DNA of 64,000 nt from Valencia hispanica (lineage: Eukaryota; Chordata; Actinopteri; Cyprinodontiformes; Valenciidae), in NCBI GenBank assembly GCA_963556495.2, contig OY747716.1, positions 9,235,071-9,299,070 on the forward strand. The letters are read 5' to 3'. A program made the translations under genes and the position numbers. Each line of letters opens with the position of its first letter. Position 1 is the stretch's first letter. Shown here piece after piece: positions 49,101-62,143 of this stretch. The notes under the pieces were generated by a model. The model was not told the DNA's origin, searched no databases, and saw only the letters and a list, made by a program, of their open reading frames with translations.

Positions 49101-49985
49101 AACAGGCAAATTGAGGGAGATGGTGGGATGTTACATTTCATACACTTTGATAAGTCCTCGCATATCTGGCACCAAAATTTCTTAACAGGTGGACAGAACC
49201 AAAGCGCATGAACATAAGTATCTGGTATATTGCTTGTGCATTGTAAGCAGGTATTAGACGATGTAAAACCCATCCTAAACATTCGTTGACCTGTATAGTG
49301 TACTCTATGAAGGATTTTGTATTGTATTAATTGCAAATGAGGATTTTTTGTTATTTTAAAGGTTCTTAAACATATCTGAGACCAGACGTTTTGGTCAAAG
49401 CTGGCTGATAAATCCACCTCCCATTTTGAAATAGGGATGGCTATTGATTCATCTAATGTAGATAAAGTTTTGTATATTTTAGACAGCAATTTGGGGGGGT
49501 TGAGATTAAGAAAATCTAAAACTCTTGCTGGAATTTGTAATTCAGCTGTATTGAGCCTAAATTTACCTTTAATAATAGATTTAATTTGTTGATATTCTAA
49601 GAATTTGTTTTTATCAATTCCATATTGTGTAATTAATGTATTAAATGGGATAAAGTCTGTTCCTTCAAATATATGTTCCAGGTATTCAATTCCATTGCAC
49701 CTCCAGACTGGAAAACTTATCATACTTTTTTTTTGCAAGATGTCGGGGTTATTCCAGATGGGTGTATGTCTGCATGGGATTATTGTGGACTCTGTCATTT
49801 TTAGAAACTCCCACCATGCTGTCAGAGAGGAGCTGATATTTATGCTTTTAAAGCATTCATATTGTTTTATATTTGAGCTAATAAATGGTAGGTCTGAAAG
49901 TTTTATCTTATTACATAGTGTCTGTTCTACAGAACAAATTGAAAACTTTCTTACCCTGTGACACTGCATGGTTTGTTAAAGCACG
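46104..49985 (-). mobile_element. Tx1/L1-type LINE, 5'-truncated, 3.9 kb
   Basis: Minus-strand order: ORF2 C-terminus (49969-48896), then about 2.3 kb of extremely GC-rich sequence (48890-46560), then an AT-rich 3' end of about 460 bp shared with 21802-22264 and closing with a TGTTTT-type tail. The GC-rich block generates many overlapping frames of 60-300 residues on both strands; none has domain character. I infer it is 3' UTR because it lies between the ORF2 stop and the shared 3' end, although a separate insertion cannot be excluded. Confidence 0.7.
48896..49969 (-). pseudogene. Tx1/L1 ORF2 C-terminal region, open but truncated
   Basis: 357 residues without a stop. The middle carries the L1/Tx1 C-terminal signature: QYKILHRVHYTGQRMFRMGF followed by CLQCTSNIPDTYVHALWFC and FWCQICEDL, a Cys/His-rich segment thought to contact RNA. 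SICLLGNL and IALCIAKKTILLNW near the end are also typical. RT and endonuclease are absent because the copy is 5'-truncated near 49985, so the ATG at 49969 is internal. The open frame over 1 kb suggests recent insertion. Confidence 0.85.
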
Positions 49986-50625
49986 TGGTTCTTTTATCTG
50001 TGCAAAAGTGGAGATTTCAAGGTTTCGAGAAGTTAAATTTTGTAGAATTTGAAGTCAGAATTCCTTGTGGCAAAGTCAGAGGTTTCATAACAACCTAGAC
50101 CTCAAAACTCAGTATGCCTGCACTGATGTAGCAAAAGCTTCAGTGGTAGCTGCAGTAAAAAGTAGTTGCTTTGCTTTTGTGATGATTTATACATATAAAT
50201 ACGCAAAACCCATTGCTTTTAGAACTTTAATTTGAACTAAAAAGTCCATTATGCACATTAGCACAGCTGGCCATCAATTCTTTGTCGATGGTTAACTGTC
50301 GCCTTCTTCAGTTAGGACTGAGAGTTCTCAAATGTTTTTCCAATGCAATTTCCTTTTGAGAAATTTTTGATAAAACAAAGCTCGTCTTTTTGGCACTTCA
50401 AACTTGACAAAGTTAGCACTAAATGCTAACTGCCACCAGTGGCACTTGTTCCACAGTTCAAGAATCGTGGCCCTGTGTCTAACTGTACATTGCATAACTC
50501 ACTAGCATTACCCAGTCGCGAAAAGGGGAGTGGACCAATCCTACAAATGTTTTAGAGAGACAGATTGGCAATACCTCTGTCATTGTTTCATGAGAAACCA
50601 TAGAGCATGACTTCACGATCATAAG
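49986..50625. other. No gene seen
   Basis: AT-rich flank between the Tx1/L1 and L2 fragments. Confidence 0.4.
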
Positions 50626-51125
50626 TCAGCACACAGCTTCAGCTATTACAGCTAAAAACCCTTGATCATGATCTAGGTGTAGTGATGGACTCAGACCTAA
50701 ACATTTAGAGACACATAAAGCCAATTACAAGGTCAGCCTTGTATTACCTAAACAACGTTTCCAGGATTAAAGGACTGATGTCCCAGCAAGATCTAGAGAA
50801 ACTCATCCATGCATTTATCTTTAGTCGGATTGATTGCTGTATCAACGTCCTCACAGGTCTGCCTAAAAACGCAGACAGCTGCAGCTGATCCAGGATGCGG
50901 CTGCTCGCGTTCTCACTAGAACCAGGAGAGTAGAGTATATCACCCCAGTTATAAAGTCCTTACAGTGGCTCCCTGTAGTTCAGAGAATAGACTTCAAAAT
51001 ACTTTTATTAGTTTAAAAAATCACTGAATGGCTTAGCACCAAACGACATTAAAGATCATTTAAGATCCATCAGTCTTACCTCTTCTAGGAGAACATCCAG
51101 GTAGATCCCATTGTACTGTCAAGCA
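50626..51125 (+). pseudogene. L2 subfamily 2 ORF2 C-terminal fragment
   Basis: Plus strand reads LQLLQLKTLDHDLGVVMDSDL-like residues, then ISRIKGLMSQQDLEKLIHAFIFSRIDCC, AAARVLTRTRRVEYITPVIKSLQWLP and TSRRTSR, in several frames. This is the region after the YADD box of the same subfamily as 30990-31395. Confidence 0.8.
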
Positions 51126-52190
51126 AGATAGTTCCCATCCACATTATCTATTGAGCAGATGCATCATTTTGAGGTCCTCCCAAGGCAAGGCATCCCTCCC
51201 AGTCGATAGAGTTGAAGACTGGGAGGGATGCAACGCCAATGCTGATTATGTGGATCTTATGGGTTAGTTCCAACAGCTGTGTGCAAACCTGCTCTAGAAA
51301 TCCCAGATTATGTTCAGTCCCAAGGGGTTCCACACCATACAAAGATATGACAGCAGTGTGCTCATATTTGCAGCTGTTATAAGTTCAATAACTATGATGA
51401 TGATTGTAATTACATCAGAAAACCATATAATGAATAACGTTTCATTTAATTTCCGATACTACATCAGGATGCCTAACTTATTTTGTTGATGAGGGTATTT
51501 TGGTGCAACCAGTACACATCTTTTCTTCAGCCAGTGTTTGACTTAATCTTTCTTTAATTCTGCTCAGGGTTTCCATCCCTCCATCTATCGATCTGTTGAC
51601 CGAGTCGGAAAGCGGGACTCTTTTCAGCGCTGTCAGCAGTCTCCCTCCAGCCTATTTACTGCAGCGCGGAGTGGGCAAACAGACGGGAGCCCTCAGTGTT
51701 TCAATTTCATCTGTGAAAATGATTTATTTAAATATTGTTCTGTTACTGTCATTATAATACAAACGGTTGCAATGTTTCATTACAGAAGCCTCACACAATA
51801 CCAAAGAAAAGAAGAACTAGAGTTCTTTAGAGTTATTGACAGCTTAACAGACAGACAGGACTGCATCAAAGATGGAGATACATTATTAGAGGAAACAAAC
51901 ACATTTAGAGTGGATGGAAAGCGTGGCATCTTGAAACAGAACAGAAGGATATTTGAGTGATGTGTCTGAGAGAACATCCCTGCAAGAAGGACCCGCCGCT
52001 AGAGACCTCTGCATGTGCTCGTCTCCTTATCGGCGATAGAGACTGAGAAGTTTAATCCACCATTCCAATAACAATACAATTTCAGTCAAAACTCCAGTCT
52101 CTCCTTTATTTTTCAGTATTTAGTGGGGGTGCACAATCAAGCCACCCCACCCCCTCAGATTAGGATATAATCATGAAGATGTGTTTGATA

Positions 52191-52231
<41 letters not shown>

Positions 52232-54180
52232 AGAAAGATTCTTCTTTTTCTTCAAAAAACATTTTATGCAAGTTCCTTTTCAAGAGATGGAAAAATCCAC
52301 TTTGGACTTCTTAACACGTGAATATGAATACATGGTACTATTGTTACAAATACAGCACATCACTGGCCTCTGCCTTTTAAAATGGCTCTGAAAAAACCCA
52401 ACAGAAAATAAAACGTTAACATGCTTCTTGTTTCATTTACAAGTTATACAGATCTGCAACGGTTTTTGTTTTTTTACACAACAGTTGGGCCGAACCCCCA
52501 CCCAGGGCTGTGCACACTCTCCAAAAAGCATTCAGACAAACTTTCAATAGAATCAGCATTCCCATTCTCATTTCTGGAAAATAAGACGCCCTTTTCTTAT
52601 AATTATTTTTTTCTTGCAAAATAAACTTTCTGAACTATATTATATAACAGGTCTCATTTAAAAACAATCAGTTCCCAGTCACGGCAGAATGGCAGAATAT
52701 GAGACAGTGACGGTAGATTAAACGTCCAAACACACCCTGCGGCGGTTTGGAATTAGAGGGTTTAGACCGCGCTGACCCTTTCGTCGCCCCCCCGCGCATC
52801 TTGCTGGAAGCTGCTGATCAGAGGACGTCTCGGGGTCTCCATCAGCCTGTGGACCCCGCTGCTGAATCAACAAGTTTCCCTAAAACCATTCTTTGGCAAT
52901 GCAATAAGCTATACAGGAGAGGGGGATTCTGCTTTATCTGCAAAGTGAAATAAGATTTTAAAGTGAGGTTTTTGCATTTCGAGAACACAGCAAAAGGGAT
53001 TATTGCACGTTGAGTTGTAATGTTGCCTATGAATTATTAGCTTATACCATACTACAAACATAGGGCTACATATTCATGCTTTTTTATTTGGCCACCTCAC
53101 AGTTTGGGTGTTTTGAAAAAGGGGGGAGGTTTGCTATTTATCAGCATGTACTTCTATAAAATGCTGATCTCATTGCGGGATAACTGCAGGTAGGACACTC
53201 ATGGAGGATAACTTTCATTTGCAATATCGCTCCTGAAAGATTTCTGCTGCTCCGTCATTAATGGCTGTTTCAGTTTGAGTTCCAATCGGAGCTCCTGTTG
53301 GATGGGGCTCAAAGGTACACAAATAAAAGATTCCTTTTTAGTTTCTCAATCTCGCTAAAGATCTTGAGATCGCTGCACTATGAAGGCCAGCCACTGCTCT
53401 TCCTTCATTAGTGTCAGATTGTCGATGCGTTTTATTCATAAATCCTTTGTGCACATTAAAGAAATTGCTGGGATACATGAGCTTTATGTAAAGCTGAAAA
53501 AAATATATAGAAATGTGAGATCAAAAAGGAGAAATTTTAACAAAACCAACACACTTTTTCTTGAAGGTAGTTCTGTATAATTATATATGCAATTTTAACT
53601 GGGTTTTATTTCATCACCTTCTCGCTCAAATATCTGGGAAATGCACAAACATGGAAAATCTAAAAACGCAACACACCCTTGTTAAAGTGCCTGGTTTGTG
53701 GTGTAGAAAATGAAAACAAGTTGCTTAGAATTTTTTCCCTCCTTAAATGAGACATTTCCATCCATTCATTTAATTTCCTTCCCTCATTTGACATTTAGTC
53801 TTTGAGGGAAACTCAAGAGATACCAAGGGCAAGCGACACTCTAGCACACGGCTTCAAAGAATATATAGTCCCTCCACCGAGTTGTCTTCTCTTGGGGATA
53901 TTCCTAAAAAAACCCTCCAAAGAAAGGTACCAAGGAGATATCATGGTTAGATTCCCGAATCACCATAAGTGAGTTCTTTTGATCTGGAGAAGCAGCGGTT
54001 CTTCTGCAAGCTCCCCCCTGATGATGGAGGTCCTCCCCTTACCACTAAACCTGAGCCATTTCAGTCACTCATATCAATAACTGCAAGATTTATTTGGCTC
54101 TAGTGTTCTATATTGAAAAGTAAATAAATATTCAAAGGTAAAGAGAAGTAAATTTTCCAAGATTGGACCAAGTGAAATCC
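51126..54180. other. No gene seen
   Basis: Mostly unique-looking DNA. A (TA)n of about 16 units sits at 52197-52230. 52690-52900 is GC-richer with a short open frame (52747-52953) lacking any domain; it could be a conserved non-coding or UTR segment. Confidence 0.4.
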
Positions 54181-54184
54181 ATGC

Positions 54185-54245
54185 CAAGTATAGCCTCCGT
54201 CTATGGCGGACGTACTCTACTAACTGAGCCACCCAGCGCTCAGGT
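54185..54245 (-). mobile_element. tRNA-like SINE head, minus strand
   Basis: The reverse complement reads gcgctgggtggctcagttag tagagta, a clear tRNA-type A box and D-arm. The B box is not recognisable and no stable cloverleaf can be drawn, so it is a SINE head relic and not a tRNA gene. Confidence 0.55.
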
Positions 54246-55215
54246 ATCTCGTTGCTTTGGTCATGACCTTCACCTTTGTAGTTGAGGGACTGAATGAATA
54301 CAGATCAATAAATCGAGAACTCGTTTTCTGTCACTACAGATCGATGCAACGTCCTCCATACTGTAGACAAAGCCCCGATCTGTCATCCATTTCCCTCCAT
54401 CCTGCCATCAACCTTAAACGAGACGCTAAGATAATGGGGGGGAAATATTAAGTATAACAATTGTCCAATATCCTTCGATGGAAATTAATTCTGAATGCCT
54501 CATCTTGAACTGGGAGGGTTTATTCAGTCTAACAACAGATTTTCGCACAGATATCGGCCCCATCCACACAGGGACGTTTTCTTTTTTTCCTAAAATAGGA
54601 AAAAAAAAAAGTCAAGCATTTGCGCTTCACATCCACACGGAAACAGCGTCTTAGGGGAACCTAAATGTGTTTTTTGAGTGAATATTTTCCTCTCACTTAT
54701 TCACGTGGATAACGGCAATGCTGACATAACAGCCCAATCTTTATCCTGACATATAACCTCAATTACATGTTTGTGGTTGTGCTGCAGCTGCTGCAACACC
54801 TCATTAATCAACTTCCAAGAAATCCTCTTTACGCTGTACTATTTACCTGAAAAGATAAGGCTGATGAACGACAAATCCCATGTCCGCCATTCGTGTTTGC
54901 TTATTTGTTTACCATTAACCTCCGGTGGAGGTTGTATGAGCATGTCCCATACTCCATGTTTAGCGCGACTTACAGGTCTGTGGGAAAAATATATATGATT
55001 TCCCCAGAAGGAAATGAAAATTTTGGACCCACTGTGATGTTAATTTTTTAATGTTTAGCCAGAAGACACTTGATGGCTTTGGTCAACAACTCACTGGCAT
55101 TAGAAACTGTTCATAATTTCAACCATCTTGATAAAATGCCCTAGTTTCAGCTCAGGAAATATAACCCTAGAGCGTGATCACTGCCAGGCTTTACTTTGGG
55201 TATGGCGGCGTTTTT
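54246..55215. other. No gene seen
   Basis: AT-rich DNA without supported features; poly-A at 54599-54610. Confidence 0.4.
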
Positions 55216-55219
55216 AATT

Positions 55220-55745
55220 CATGCACAGAGTTGAGACTAAGAACCCTACAGCTTTGGTCTCAGCAGACCATGCTCCAGTAACCCAAAAGATTTTGGAAAG
55301 TTTTGGTCAGATCATTACATTTTTTTCGAAAGAAATGGCTTTCATCTTGCACTCTAGACTCATAGAGAATACTGGTTGTTACATGGAGAACACAGCCAGT
55401 ACTTTCCAGAAATCCTTGAAGCTCCTTTAGTGTTGCTATTGGACCCAATCTTGTTTGTAATTTTTACACTACTGTCCCATTTTTTCCTATCATTGATGAC
55501 TCTCCTCACTTTCTCCTGCCTAATACCATCAAGCAATGTGTTGCTTTTGATTATTCCTAATTTGGCTGCATAAGATCGCTATTTTTTTGTAGTTGAACTG
55601 GATAGAACTTGCTTCGTTAAATGTGGAAAAAGCGTTGAAATTATTTACCTTGATTTCATTATTTGACATAAGAACAAGCTAGCATTTAAACAGGGGTGTG
55701 AACAGATTTTTAGATCCTCCGTGTTGATGTCCCTGATCTAGAGCT
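55220..55745 (-). mobile_element. Possible DNA transposon relic
   Basis: gctttggtctcagcagacca resembles the antisense of a Tc1 transposase Asp box (a SDETK-type reading), and aggggtgtgaacagattttt at 55691 resembles a transposon terminus. The sequence between has no readable frame. Family uncertain. Confidence 0.35.
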
Positions 55746-57020
55746 TATTAAATGCTTCCTCTGTGATGAAACATGAAACATTTCAGAGGCTGCTCAAAAT
55801 CAATCATCCAGTTGTCACATATCAGGATTTACAATAACTCATAATTAGTGACTTTCTTTTTTTTATTCCTACTAAGGGTGCATTACAAATTAAAATGACA
55901 AAGGGGACATTATTTTCACACCAAAGCTAGCACAGAAAAATAAACCGCAGTTCAAAACATTGTAACATTAAACTCGAACTGTTGGCTCTTGTAGGTCAAA
56001 TATTTTCCTCTTCTTCAAACCTTCAGACCAAGCATGCACATCTGATGATGAAGCACTAACGGGATGTAAAATTATGCACATTTGAAATTTGGATGGGTAA
56101 TACAGCTGAAAGATAAATTAAAAGAATGACCCTTTTATTAACTTAAAGGTTAACATCAATTGTCTAATTTAACACATACTTGTATCAGATTTCTCTCATC
56201 TGGAGAAGGCTAGAGTGCCTATTCACAATGATCAATGGCCAATATCAGCAGCAGCTATGTATACAGCACATACATTAGTTCTATGTGTTTCAAAGAAAAC
56301 AGACATATATCTAGGATCATATATACTACACAAATATAGATTCTTTGTTTTTCTCGTTTACTTTTGAGCAATGAACACAGAAACGTCAAGAGCAAAACTT
56401 TAAGAAAGTCGTTCATCCATGAGAGTTATCCAACAAGAAAGAGTCCAGTTGTTGCGCAGCATCTCTGCTGGCGTCGACTAGGCGTCTGTAGAAAAGGTGA
56501 TCCTTCTGCTGTGGTTGTGACCGGTGTTTATAGTGGCTAGTAACAATGTGCTAAGTGCAAGAGCAGAGGTGGCGAGGAAATGAGGAGCAAACTGTGCTGT
56601 CCGCATGGTGGAGTTCGGGGTCGTGGTGAGTGGGGTTGTGAGGGGAGTAAAACAAGCAATTTTTTTAAATCCTCTCATTGCTTTCAAAGCAAACAGCTGG
56701 GCCAACATCTGGGAGCACATCATGACTGTTCTTTAAATTATAACAAGGCATCCCTCACCAAGCCACACGCCAGAAGCAGGACAGCAAGTCCACAGCTGGA
56801 TGATATTCTTGTACCTGGGAAGAGAGAAGCAAAGAATAAAACCATTGTTGGTTACTGCGGATTTCAATAGGAAGGTTAAGCTGACACAGCTGATGTTAGC
56901 AAATGCTAACCCCTTATATAGCAGTAGAAGGACTGCATTTGAACAGCAGTAGTAACAAACATATTTTTATATAATGTTTGTTGCTCTAATAAAGTGTTGC
57001 TCAAATAAAGAAGAAGCAAA
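55746..57020. other. No gene seen
   Basis: AT-rich sequence. Frames at 56478-56723 (minus) and 56580-56870 (plus) overlap on opposite strands and show no domain. Confidence 0.4.
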
Positions 57021-57023
57021 CAT

Positions 57024-57085
57024 CCATCCATCCATTTTCTCTACCCATCCATCCTAATGCAGGGTTGGCAGGCGGGTGGCTAGAA
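57024..57085 (-). mobile_element. SINE 3' terminus, minus strand
   Basis: The reverse complement reads ccaaccctgcattaggatgg then gagaaaatggatggatggat, matching the SINE tail at 14750-14760/16158-16192. Confidence 0.65.
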
Positions 57086-57509
57086 GAAGCAAACATTACC
57101 ACATTAACCATGTCTTCATTTCATGTTTGCATACTAGCTAGGTGCTGTTACTTTAGCCCTGCTATGCTAGAGTATTTAAAACTCACTCGCTTCACACATT
57201 CTGTAACTTTTTGTGAATTTCGCCATATGACAGCCAACTTGACAGACACGTGTTTTAAATGGGTATGGCTTTAAATATATTAAAGAAATAAGTACATAAA
57301 TAAGCAACATGGGCATATTAAAAATATAAAAGATCCATTTGTTTGTCAAAAAACATTTAAATGCATAAGGCTTTGGTACCTTTATATTGCTTCAAACTAG
57401 ACTGAGAAATATTTCCTATAACGACCGAAGCATGTTTAGGAAATAAAACACCTTCTGACTCTGGTACAAACTCTATGGTTGACTCCAAATCATAGCTAAA
57501 GAACAGGGA

Positions 57510-57895
57510 CTTCTTTTTATCTTTTTATTGGAGCAGACAAAAATCACATGTGGGTTACCCCAAGGTTCCATTGTAGGGCACCTATTATTTAAAGTTTACA
57601 TGCTCTTGCTAGCTCAGATTATAACTATGCAGATGATATACAGCTCTATATTACAATGTCACCAGGTGACTATGAAGCCATTCAAGCATTGTGGAGATGA
57701 ATGGATCAAATCAATGCATGGATGTGTCATAAATTTCTTCAGTTGAATAGAAATAAAACTAAAGAAACTAATTCTGAACCTAAAGAGGACAGATCAAGAG
57801 TCAGCACACATCTTCAGTCAATACAGCTTGAAGCTACTGATCAAATCTGGGAACATTGATGGACTCAGACCTGAATGTCCAGAGACCGCACACAG
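57510..57895 (+). pseudogene. L2 subfamily 2 RT fragment
   Basis: Plus strand: KITCGLPQGSIVGHLLFKVYML, then after a frame change [21 protein letters not shown], and a distal HLQSIQLEATDQIWEH. The CGVPQG box is mutated to CGLPQG. Same subfamily as 30990 and 50626. Confidence 0.85.
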
Positions 57896-58655
57896 CAGAT
57901 AAAAAAGTAAAGAGTAAAGATAAAAAACCTTTTTTGTTTTTTGTTTCTCAAGTCTATTACTTTCAACTAGATCTCCTTTTTTGCTCCTCATGGCAAAAAG
58001 TTTATAAAATGTATAATAAATGATAATGAAAATGTATATTTTTCTTTTCTCAAACTCAATTTTGCAGCTCCATCCCACATTATATTCCCCAGGACAGCTC
58101 CCATGAGCCTGAAGCTACATAATATTCAAATTTTCTGAACCTTCTTGTTCTTTCAGTTTTGTGAGAATATCCTCAACATAAAAGCTCTACATGCCCAACT
58201 GGTAAATAATTTATGCTTTTCACTGTTTTATCTAACACATAGTTGCCGGTTTGTCTTTCATTCTCCTCTGCATTCAGAGTTTTACACTAAACTCTAGTAA
58301 CTTCTAAATGCTGAAAAGACTGTTGGATAAACAACACAAACATAAATTGTAAATTGTATACATATTAATTTATTTTATGATACAGTAAGTACCTCTAAAG
58401 CACTTCACTAGTGGCTCCTTCTAGGGGGGTGACAAAAATGAGACACACTTTTATTTGTATCAAATAAAGTTCTCAGTACTTAGTACGGTACTTTAAAGAA
58501 TCTGAAGTCTGTGTAGTGGGCACGGGGGGTGGGGGGTCCTGGGCACCTGCCCCTTTCCTCCATGATTCTTTTGGAGTTTTTTTTTCTTTTTTTTGACTGT
58601 GTGTGCATGTGGAGGTCTGGCTGTTATGCTACACTGGAGTACTAAATTACTATAT
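57896..58655. other. No gene seen
   Basis: AT-rich sequence; a GT-rich tract near 58520-58545. Confidence 0.4.
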
Positions 58656-58659
58656 ACAA

Positions 58660-59605
58660 GTTGTTAAAGAGTAACTAAACCCCAAAACAACTTTGTTTTG
58701 CTTCTAAACTGTATAAATGGGTCTTTACCAAAGCAGTCTTTCAGTTTCTGGAGATTTTTTAACATTTTGGTGTAAACTTGTTTAATTCTACACTTTTTGT
58801 TCTAAAACGTCTTAGTGCTGCCCCCTTAGGGTTGAACGGTGGCTACTGCATTTGAATTTTGTGATTGGTGGAGAGCGGTACATCTTTACGTCACAGGCAT
58901 TGACTATGTCACAGCAGCCATGGTCTCACAGACACGCCCCGTGGGTTTGGGGATAAAACTATCAGACATACAGCCGCCCCCCCCCCCCCCCCCCCGCCGT
59001 GGCGAGTTTGGAGTGGGATTGCGTTTTTCAGGTTACCATTATTATCACATTAGCATTTGGTTAGCATAGCTAACATACTGTTTTGAATGTTGGCCTATGT
59101 TAGCATTACCACTCAGAGACCGGACCCATCCTGTCTCCCTCTCCCTCAGCAGCAGCGCCAGCCTCGGGCAGCGCTGACTCAGTGCCCCGAGCCAGCGGCT
59201 CTAATTGATACGGCTCGCGACCGCTGAGCTCCATAAAGCCTCCCTCTACCCCTCTATCTCCGGTGACGACGGAGGAGATCCGCTGGTTCAGGGCGCCGAG
59301 CAAGCGCCGCCCAAGCTCGGTGCTGCTGAGGCAGAGGGAGACTGGAGGAGTCCAGTCTCTGAGTGGTAATGCTAACATAGTCTAACGTTCAAAACAGATG
59401 AATGTTGATCAGATCGATCAGTCGCATTAAGCGAGCTGTCATTGTCCTTTGGAACACACCCCCACGTTCCCCTCCTCCACTTTTCCTCAACACTTGGCCA
59501 TACCCCTCCGTTCTTCCTGGCACCGCCCACTTTGTAGAATTTTTTTATATGTTGTCTAGGGGCGGGGTTATGCTTTTTCAGGGGGTTCAGTTACACTTTA
59601 CGTTG
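58660..59605. mobile_element. TTAA-flanked MITE with internal palindrome
   Basis: Left end TTAAAGAGTAACTAAACCCC is mirrored by gggttcagttacactttac at the right (about 59585-59603), suggesting a TTAA target with one change. This TIR type suits Kolobok/piggyBac-like MITEs. Inside are a C-run (about 58977-58995) and the palindrome at 59073-59395. No transposase. Confidence 0.55.
59073..59395. repeat. Long imperfect palindrome, arms about 150 bp
   Basis: Outer arms match almost perfectly: tgttagcattaccactcaga on the left (about 59097) and its complement near 59353-59380. The similarity continues inward through ctgtctccctct.cctcagc and ccagcgg.tct toward a centre near 59235. The GC-rich arms could form a long hairpin in DNA or RNA. 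The 90-residue antisense frame is an artefact. Confidence 0.8.
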
Positions 59606-60938
59606 TCTTTTAGCAACTGACAAACTGAAATGAGCATGCTGTGTGCAACTGCGCCACATAACATTACCTGTCCTTTTACTAACAAGCACGGCCACCGACA
59701 TTTGTACTGAGCCCATGGTAGAGGGGGGATTCAGAACTGAGCCCTCCAATTATCAAATTACGGCCAAAAAAATTTCTTTCAGATTAGACGTGTTTGTGAA
59801 GGAAAATATAGTCCTGATTTTGAAGTTAAATAATTTTTATTTATTCTTCCCAACTGTCCCTGCAGTACTGGTTTCAGATCTCCCTTGCCTCCCTCCCCAA
59901 ACGTAGAAGTGGCTTGGCTGCAGAAAAGAGTCCTGAGTTTCAGTTTATTAGGCTGCTTCAGGGAGAGAAAACCAACGCAGCCGGTCCCTCCGCTCTGGGT
60001 CAGGCAGCCTCCATCACTTTGACATAATGAAACGGCAACACGATAGTCACCTGAGGAACACGCCTCACAGCGCAGGTACAGCCTACCTAACGTTACCGGG
60101 CACATCCTCACCGCTGCACCCAGGATCTAGGCTGGAGGTGAGCAACCGAGAATGGAATTTAGTTACTATTGTCCAATCTTAGCTGTTGAAAGGTTTGACT
60201 CATAGTTTTTCCAGCTCACATCTTAAGATGTCACATCAACAGTAGCCTAAAATTAGTGTACAAACAATTTGGACAGCCGCAGGTACAGAAAACCAGACAT
60301 GCCACAATTTGATAGATCAAAATGTCCAAAAATTGATATGTATTCATGTGAAGATTTTAATAAAACTTGAAATTGATTTATCAAATAAATTATTCTATTC
60401 TTATCCTAAAAATAAAGAAAGATTTTTTTTCATAATTAAATTTTTTAAAATGTTTTATAATATGTTTACCTCATGGCTTTGTGCTGAAGATATCATGAAT
60501 GTATTTCATCTCCCCACCCTCCAAATCTAAATCTCTCAGAGGTGTTAACATCACTGTATAAAAGTATAGTTGACCCTACTGGGCTGGCTTGATTTTTAAA
60601 GCTGTCTGCAGCCGAGTTGCTATGGAGGTTAAACCCTGTCAGATATTAGGGTTTATTTAGTGAGACACCACAGCAAGTTAAATTATTCCAGAATGTACTT
60701 TATAACACTTGTTTAATCAGCTACCAGCTCTCCTATGGTCTTTTCAATGTCTACAGTCTCAGATCAACACAGCCGAGCAGCAGCAACTTAACAGCAACAT
60801 TGAACCTAATCTCATAAAACTAGGCTACTTTTACTTTGCATGGTCCCCAGCTGATGACAATGATGTATTATGTTGTGATTCCCTATTAGATCCTTAAAGA
60901 AAATCGGTTCTTGTTATTCAGGATGGTATACTTTAAGT
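59606..60938. other. No gene seen
   Basis: Mixed sequence. Short frames at 59643, 59779 (minus) and 60309 lack domains. Confidence 0.4.
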
Positions 60939-62143
60939 CAGTGGTTCTCAAAGTGCGGGGTGCACAGTCCTTGCATATGGGGGCGTAGTTTGAATAGATA
61001 AAATTTAAAAGCTAATATGACGGACAGATTTTTGACGAGGCTCCCAGATAAATGCAAAGCAGAAGATAAAACATCGCCAAATTAGCTTTTAAATCAACTT
61101 CCTTCCCAGCCAAAGGGTAGAAAATATGAGAAAGCATGCCTTTGGGTTTGGTCCACCGAACACGTACAAATGCTCAACTGAGCTCATATAAAGTTTTGTA
61201 CAGTGGGAGAGTGTGAAAAACCGCACACAAATGCTGAAGATTACATACTTCCCTGCACTATGGGCATGGTTCTATCTATGATTCATACCAGAGGCCAGCA
61301 AACTATGGGTTATTCCTCTCTCCAATATGCGCATTTATGAGATGTCAACGGACATTTAGGGACTTTGTACGGATGGGGCAAAGACTATGGCTGGGCTGGC
61401 TGCAGGCGTTCATAAGGAGTCCCTCCCCCCAAGACTGCAGAGCATGCGCTGCATTATACACCGCGACACACTTGCATCTAAATAGCCGAGTCCTGAGCAG
61501 AATGCTGTAATGATCAAGCTCTTTGGCACATTGAACTACATCAAAACACAATCTGTCAAAGCCCAGATTTTTGTGGTACCTGGCGAGAAAATGGGCTCCG
61601 AAAGACAGCTGTTCTGTTTCACAGAGAGTCCCAAAAACTGTCATGTGGGAAGGTGCTGTCCGGAGTTTTTAAACTGTGAGATCAGATTCACATCTTTTTT
61701 AAGGAGGAGGGCAGCGATCTTGGCCACAAATTTAACTGTAACAAGTTTTTAATGAAACTCATATTTCTGAAAGCGTTGTTCAATGAACCAAATTGAGTGA
61801 AGCAGGGCACAAACACAACTCCATCTGGCAGATAAATTGACATCACAGCAGGCTTACACCAGTTACTGAAAAGTTGATGATTAAAGACCTCAGTTTTGCA
61901 AAATAACCTTTACAATCTTTTTCCCCCGCTCAGAGTTCTCTATGTTTTAAACCAGTTGTGCACAGAGAGGCATTACAAATGTATTGAAAGCAATGTTAGA
62001 TAATACTACACAGTAAAATTAATACAAATAAAATAATAATAAAATAATAAAAAACTAATAATTACACTGGGGAAGAGGAGGGGTTGTTAACATTTTCTTA
62101 CAAACCAAAGGGGGGCCCAGCAGAAATAGTTTGGGAACCACTG
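60939..62143 (+). mobile_element. hAT element, 1205 bp, ZBED-like transposase relic
   Basis: Ends cagtggttctcaaagtgcg and (reverse complement) cagtggttcccaaactatt, a classic hAT TIR. Flanks ctttaagt (60931-60938) and atttaagt (62144-62151) match at 7 of 8 bases, the expected 8-bp duplication with one later change. An internally deleted transposase lies inside. Confidence 0.85.
61495..61752 (+). pseudogene. hAT (ZBED5-like) transposase fragment
   Basis: The frame from 61510 reads LNYIKTQSVKAQIF then KMGSERQLFCFTES and EFLNCEIRFTSFL, paralleling the conserved stretch of ZBED-type hAT transposases (NFIKSR..; MGSEH..LL.HTEVRWLS; .FELR.E...FL). The WLSRG part is mutated. The BED finger and catalytic acids are absent, so it is a dead remnant. 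Confidence 0.65.

Noticed and set aside
52690..52953. GC-richer segment with a short open frame, considered as a host exon or UTR
   Set aside because: No recognisable protein motif and no splice context I could trust; left as unassigned.
54185..54245. Possible minus-strand tRNA gene
   Set aside because: Only the D-arm/A-box half is recognisable and no T-arm is found.
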